Below, in pieces: positions 60,553 through 64,000 of a DNA stretch of 64,000 nucleotides. The DNA is from an uncultured Bacteroidota bacterium (GTDB lineage: Bacteria > Bacteroidota > Bacteroidia > Bacteroidales > F082). The translations under genes were made by a program, and so were the position numbers. The stretch lies in assembly GCA_937912115.1 (NCBI GenBank), contig CALDOI010000048.1:62001-126000 (forward strand). Reading direction: 5' to 3'. Each line of letters begins with the position of its first letter. Position 1 is the stretch's first letter. The notes under the pieces were generated by a model, which did not search any database, was not told the DNA's origin, and was given only the letters and a program-made list of their open reading frames with translations.

Positions 60553-63051
60553 TTACAACTCATCATCACCGCCGCCTTCACCACTTGATTTACGACTCAT
60601 TTTGAAGTTATTGAAACTGTAAGAGACTGTAACTGTTACAACTGGTGCAACAGGTGTAAATTTATAGTGGGTGATAAATCCTTGTCCTTCGGTGGAATGT
60701 TCCCTTAACGCAGTGCCAAAAATATCTCTTGCCTGAAGATTTGCTGTAAGCCTGCGATCAAGGAAACTTACCTTAAAAGCTCCATCAACAGTATAAAAGC
60801 CTGAGTTTGTACCCTGTGCGGAAACCGATGCACTGTTATATCGATAGCTCAACTGTAGCTGACCATGATCCCAAATTTTAAACGTATTATTGAGCCTTGA
60901 ACTCCAGTTGGTGGATGTTCTGCTAAAATCTTTATCATAAAGGCTACCCTCAACTTTGTAATTATAGAGGTTACCACTCATATCCATATCCCACCATTTT
61001 GTAATACCTATGCTTAACATTGCTTCAACCCCAAGTGAATAATCCTTTCCCACATTCTCAACTGTATTCATCATAACAGTGTCAATGTATATTGATGACA
61101 CTCGCTCAACTTTATTGTGAGTTACTCTATAATATCCTTCCAGAGAGAAAAAATTATCTCCAAAATTCAGTAGATATCCAGCATCATATGAGTCGATATA
61201 TTCGGGTTTAAGGTTTGGGTTTCCTTGTCTTACATTATATGCATCCTGCCAGGTTATAAAAGGCTCCAATTCCCATCCCCTTGGTCGATCAATTCTACGC
61301 GAATAGCTTGCCATTAACTGTTGATCATGAGGAAGATTATATGATGTATGTATGGTTGGGAAGAAATCCCATCTGTCGAGAGTGAAATTATCCTCTCCCG
61401 TCATCTCAACTTTCCTGTCGGTATACTCTGTTCTTAATCCGGCCTGATAACCAAACTTACCAACATATCCAGCATAAAGGCTATATGCTGCATAAATATT
61501 TCTATAATAGTCGGTTATATTACTGAATTCCGGTACAAAATCGAGCATGTCGGTATCATTATTATAAACCCATAATTCGGTAATATCATTACTATAACTA
61601 CGTCGTGTTTGCAATCCTGCTTCAAACTTATCCTTCTCCCCAACAGGTAGAGTGTAATCCATTTTAATATCCATCCTAACAGAAGGCCCTTTTTCAACAT
61701 TCTTTTTACTGCTAATTAAAGTATTATCCAGATTACGTAATTCATTGGTTGAAACTTCATCATTATTCCTATTACGATAATTGAACTCGAGTTTTAAGGT
61801 ATGCGGCACTGTAGCCTTCTTTTCCGAGCCTTTTCCTTTGCCCATACCTTTACCCATACCCTTTTTCATTTCACTTTGATCCGGCTCATTATTTTTCTTA
61901 AAGTCGTGCTGATAAACTCCATCTAAACTATAATAACCACCACCGCGAGTTGTTTCATCAAAACTGTTGTATGTAAACATGTTGGTTTCTGGGAAAGTCC
62001 AGTCATCATATCTCAGAGTTGAATTATTCGACATATCCCAATTTCCAAATCTACCAGATAGAGAAATGAAATCACTTTTTGTAGGGTTATACTCAAATCC
62101 GGCTCTAATGGCAGTACTTTGGTGCTCGCGTTTTGTATCCCCATATGAATTTACAAAAAACGAAGTGTCATTTGAAACTGTCTCTCTTTCATTTATCACA
62201 TCTCCAGGTCGGGCACGGTTGTTATAATTAGCTCCAAAAATAAAACTTACCTTATTAACCCGGTAGCTTAAAAGTAAGTCGCCTCCATATTGCCCATACA
62301 TTCCTGCATTTAGATTAACAATACCGCTCAATCCATCAAGATAATTTTTTTTGGTAATTATATTTATAATACCTGTAGCTCCATCCGGCTCAAACTTTAC
62401 TGATGGGTTTGTAATAATTTCAATATTTTCGATGCTGCTTGAGGGTATTTGCCTAAGTGCATCACTGGGATCCAGTATTGTTGGTTTTCCATCTATAAGA
62501 ACGGTAAATCCTGTACTCCCGCGCAACGATACATTACCTTCAATGTCAACCTGAACCGAGGGTACATTTTCAAGAATATCAACAGCAGTCCCTGCTTCGG
62601 CTGTAAGTTGCTTATCAACATTAATTACCTTTTTATCTATTTTAAACTGAACAGGAGCTCTTTTTGCCACAACTTCAACTTCACCAAGATTCTTAGAATC
62701 AGATTCGAGGAAAATATTTCCTAAGTTAATATTAGTATTATCATCATCCACAAAAAATGTATCTGAGATCTTATCTTTTAAACCTATGAAAGTAATTTTT
62801 AAAAAGTAACTACCGTTTTCGGGTCGATCAAGTTTAAAATGGCCAAGATAATCGGTAATAGATCCCGTAATAAGCTTGTCGGTTTTTGAATTATAGAGAG
62901 CAACAGTGGCATATTCAATGGGTTTATTATTTTGCTTGTCAACTATTGCTCCTTTAATTTTTCCTTTGGGCGACATTGGGTCACCTTCGCAAATGCCATT
63001 TGTAGTTGCTGAAAAAATAAACAATAATATAAGTAGTGCTGTGTTTTTCAT
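60553..63051 (-). CDS. TonB-dependent receptor-like outer-membrane protein with Gly/Lys/Met insert
   Basis: The protein has about 832 residues. A signal peptide (KNTALLILLFIFSATTNG) is followed by a carboxypeptidase-regulatory-like domain (GKIKGAIVDKQNNKPIEYAT, about 28-115), a plug-like domain (DILENVPSVQVDIEGNVSLRG; IIINPSVKFEPDGATG-like segment) and a large OMP_b-brl_3 barrel (QQLMASYSRRIDRPRGWELEP; NPNLKPEYIDSYDAG). Around 61830-61865 an unusual insert encodes KKGMGKGMGKGKGSEKK. Upstream, GACAAA/TTTGTC (63101-63117) forms a short inverted repeat that could be an operator. The LytTR regulator gene just upstream on the same strand may control it. The ligand is unknown. Confidence 0.9.
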   Translation of the reverse strand: MKNTALLILLFIFSATTNGICEGDPMSPKGKIKGAIVDKQNNKPIEYATVALYNSKTDKLITGSITDYLGHFKLDRPENGSYFLKITFIGLKDKISDTFFVDDDNTNINLGNIFLESDSKNLGEVEVVAKRAPVQFKIDKKVINVDKQLTAEAGTAVDILENVPSVQVDIEGNVSLRGSTGFTVLIDGKPTILDPSDALRQIPSSSIENIEIITNPSVKFEPDGATGIINIITKKNYLDGLSGIVNLNAGMYGQYGGDLLLSYRVNKVSFIFGANYNNRARPGDVINERETVSNDTSFFVNSYGDTKREHQSTAIRAGFEYNPTKSDFISLSGRFGNWDMSNNSTLRYDDWTFPETNMFTYNSFDETTRGGGYYSLDGVYQHDFKKNNEPDQSEMKKGMGKGMGKGKGSEKKATVPHTLKLEFNYRNRNNDEVSTNELRNLDNTLISSKKNVEKGPSVRMDIKMDYTLPVGEKDKFEAGLQTRRSYSNDITELWVYNNDTDMLDFVPEFSNITDYYRNIYAAYSLYAGYVGKFGYQAGLRTEYTDRKVEMTGEDNFTLDRWDFFPTIHTSYNLPHDQQLMASYSRRIDRPRGWELEPFITWQDAYNVRQGNPNLKPEYIDSYDAGYLLNFGDNFFSLEGYYRVTHNKVERVSSIYIDTVMMNTVENVGKDYSLGVEAMLSIGITKWWDMDMSGNLYNYKVEGSLYDKDFSRTSTNWSSRLNNTFKIWDHGQLQLSYRYNSASVSAQGTNSGFYTVDGAFKVSFLDRRLTANLQARDIFGTALREHSTEGQGFITHYKFTPVAPVVTVTVSYSFNNFKMSRKSSGEGGGDDEL

Positions 63052-63153
63052 ATGTATTAAAAAAGTTTGCAAAGATGCGAAATAATTACAATACTACTTA
63101 GACAAAGTAATTTTGTCCTTCATTCCATGTAATAATAAAAAAACAGGAGATAT

Positions 63154-63867
63154 TTAGAGAAAATATTTATCAATATGTTTGCGAAACTTATCCTTGTATT
63201 GATCACTAACCGGAATATAAACATTCTTATCAAATATTATTCGATTTCGTTCAATTGTGGTTATCTGATTAAGATTAACAATGAAGGATCGATGAACTCT
63301 CATAAATGAATTTTCAGGTAAAAACTGCTCTATTTTCTTCATGCTCAACAGAGTCATTACAGGTGGGCCATTTATTGTATGTATTTGAAGATACTCTCTC
63401 ATTCCTTCAATGTACTTGATATCTTCAAGCTTAATTCGAAGTATCTTATACTCCGATTTTATATATAGAGTATCATTGTTAGTGTTAATTTGCTCAACCT
63501 TAACCAGTTCCTTTTCAAACCACAATTTAGCTTTATCAACTGCCTTTAAAAAATCGGGATATCCTATTGGCTTTAACAGATAATCAATTGCATTTACCCG
63601 AAATCCATCAATTGCAAATTCACTATATGCCGTTGTAAATATCACCTTTGGTGGATCGACGAGGGATTTCACAAAATCCATCCCACTCAAATCTGGCATA
63701 TTAATGTCAACAAACATTAACTCTACCTTAAAATTTGAGAGAAAATCAATGGCTTCAATTGCACTCTCAAACTCTCCCGTTAACTCTAATCCCGGAGTTT
63801 TTTTTATATATGCAGATATTTGCCTGAGTGCTAATGGTTCATCATCAATTGCAATACAAGTTATCAT
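63154..63867 (-). CDS. LytTR-family response regulator
   Basis: The protein has 237 residues. A receiver domain (1-120) shows the acidic pair IDDEP, the phosphoacceptor Asp in LMFVDINMPDLSG, and the switch Thr (VIFTTAYS) and Lys (YLLKPIGY). The C-terminal LytTR DNA-binding domain (about 140-237) contains DIKYIEGMREYLQIHT and FMRVHRSFIVNLNQI. Its ATG overlaps the TGA of the kinase gene (ATGA), so the two are translationally coupled. It is the likely partner of that kinase, not of the orphan kinase at 5043-7151. Confidence 0.94.
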   Translation of the reverse strand: MITCIAIDDEPLALRQISAYIKKTPGLELTGEFESAIEAIDFLSNFKVELMFVDINMPDLSGMDFVKSLVDPPKVIFTTAYSEFAIDGFRVNAIDYLLKPIGYPDFLKAVDKAKLWFEKELVKVEQINTNNDTLYIKSEYKILRIKLEDIKYIEGMREYLQIHTINGPPVMTLLSMKKIEQFLPENSFMRVHRSFIVNLNQITTIERNRIIFDKNVYIPVSDQYKDKFRKHIDKYFL

Positions 63868-64000
63868 AGTGGTATCCTTAAGTTTAGTGAATATAGGTTT
63901 TTATTATCATTGATAGTTAGATCATAACTATTGCCGAATAACAAATCAAGTCTCTTTTTTGAATTAGCTATTCCTATTCCAGAGTTGTTCCGATCATTTT
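63864..64000 (-). CDS. LytS-type sensor histidine kinase, C-terminal end only
   Basis: Only about 45 C-terminal codons lie in the window; the gene continues past the right edge. They encode the end of the ATP-binding domain: NDRNNSGIGIANSKKRLDLL (the G2 box), followed by the final strand LYSLNLRIPL. The TGA overlaps the start of the LytTR regulator by 3 nt, a standard arrangement for this two-component family. The sensor part cannot be seen. Confidence 0.88.
   Translation of the reverse strand, partial: NDRNNSGIGIANSKKRLDLLFGNSYDLTINDNKNLYSLNLRIPL

Noticed and set aside
63101-63117. GACAAA...TTTGTC inverted repeat as a proven LytTR operator
   Set aside because: LytTR proteins bind direct repeats as a rule, and one short inverted repeat is too weak to call.

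Overview
The window is about 64 kb of AT-rich chromosome from a member of the Bacteroidota, most likely a free-living, facultatively anaerobic Marinilabiliales/Bacteroidales-type bacterium. This rests on several signs: large secreted proteins with C-terminal type IX secretion (T9SS) sorting domains, TonB-dependent receptors with an N-terminal carboxypeptidase-like domain, LytTR/LytS two-component genes, an ECF sigma factor paired with a membrane-anchored beta-barrel protein, a LruC-domain protein, and promoter elements of the TAnnTTTG type. No tRNA, rRNA, CRISPR array, prophage or complete insertion sequence was seen.

Layout. 0-3.4 kb: the 3' end of an ECF sigma factor, a coupled transmembrane/beta-barrel protein and a PKD-domain T9SS cargo protein. 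3.4-7.2 kb (minus strand): a hemolysin-III membrane protein, a palindromic MITE-like element, an ERCC4/HhH nuclease and an orphan LytS-type histidine kinase with FG-GAP-like repeats outside the membrane. 7.3-11.9 kb: rbfA, a methyltransferase, an LTA-synthase-like sulfatase-fold enzyme and a LolE-like permease. 12.1-20.1 kb: two tandem gingipain-family (C25) proteases of about 1,300 residues, one Kgp-like and one Rgp-like at the active site. 20.2-25.1 kb: glutaryl-CoA dehydrogenase-like enzyme, RidA, HdeD-like protein and a pabA/pabB/pabC folate set. 25.2-35.9 kb: a leucine-rich-repeat protein, an EEP-fold hydrolase, an OprP-like porin, a DNA-alkyl repair protein, three small RNA/DNA-binding proteins (CSD, Csp, RRM), a cation/proton antiporter and a lipoprotein/LruC pair. 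35.6-47.4 kb: a TonB-dependent receptor, a CotH-kinase T9SS protein, a beta-CASP hydrolase, small exported proteins, a broken galactokinase/sugar-symporter chimera, a Na/Pi cotransporter and an AI-2E family transporter. 47.5-60.5 kb: a decayed GIN-domain gene followed by a full respiratory nitrate reductase operon: diheme cytochrome c, narG, narH, narJ, narI, two NarK transporters and two Crp/Fnr regulators with N-terminal cysteine clusters. 60.5-64 kb (minus strand): a second TonB-dependent receptor and a LytTR regulator with the tail of its histidine kinase.

How it works together. The clearest functional unit is the nitrate operon. Nitrate would enter through NarK1/NarK2, be reduced at the cytoplasmic face by NarGHI with electrons from quinol, and a membrane-tethered cytochrome c is encoded first, as in the Thermus nar cluster. 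An FNR-type palindrome upstream and two [Fe-S]-cluster-like regulators at the end suggest oxygen- or NO-responsive self-control. Several decayed loci (galK'-'sglT, a GIN-domain gene, a beta-barrel tail) and palindromic intergenic elements show that the accessory parts of this region are being remodelled.
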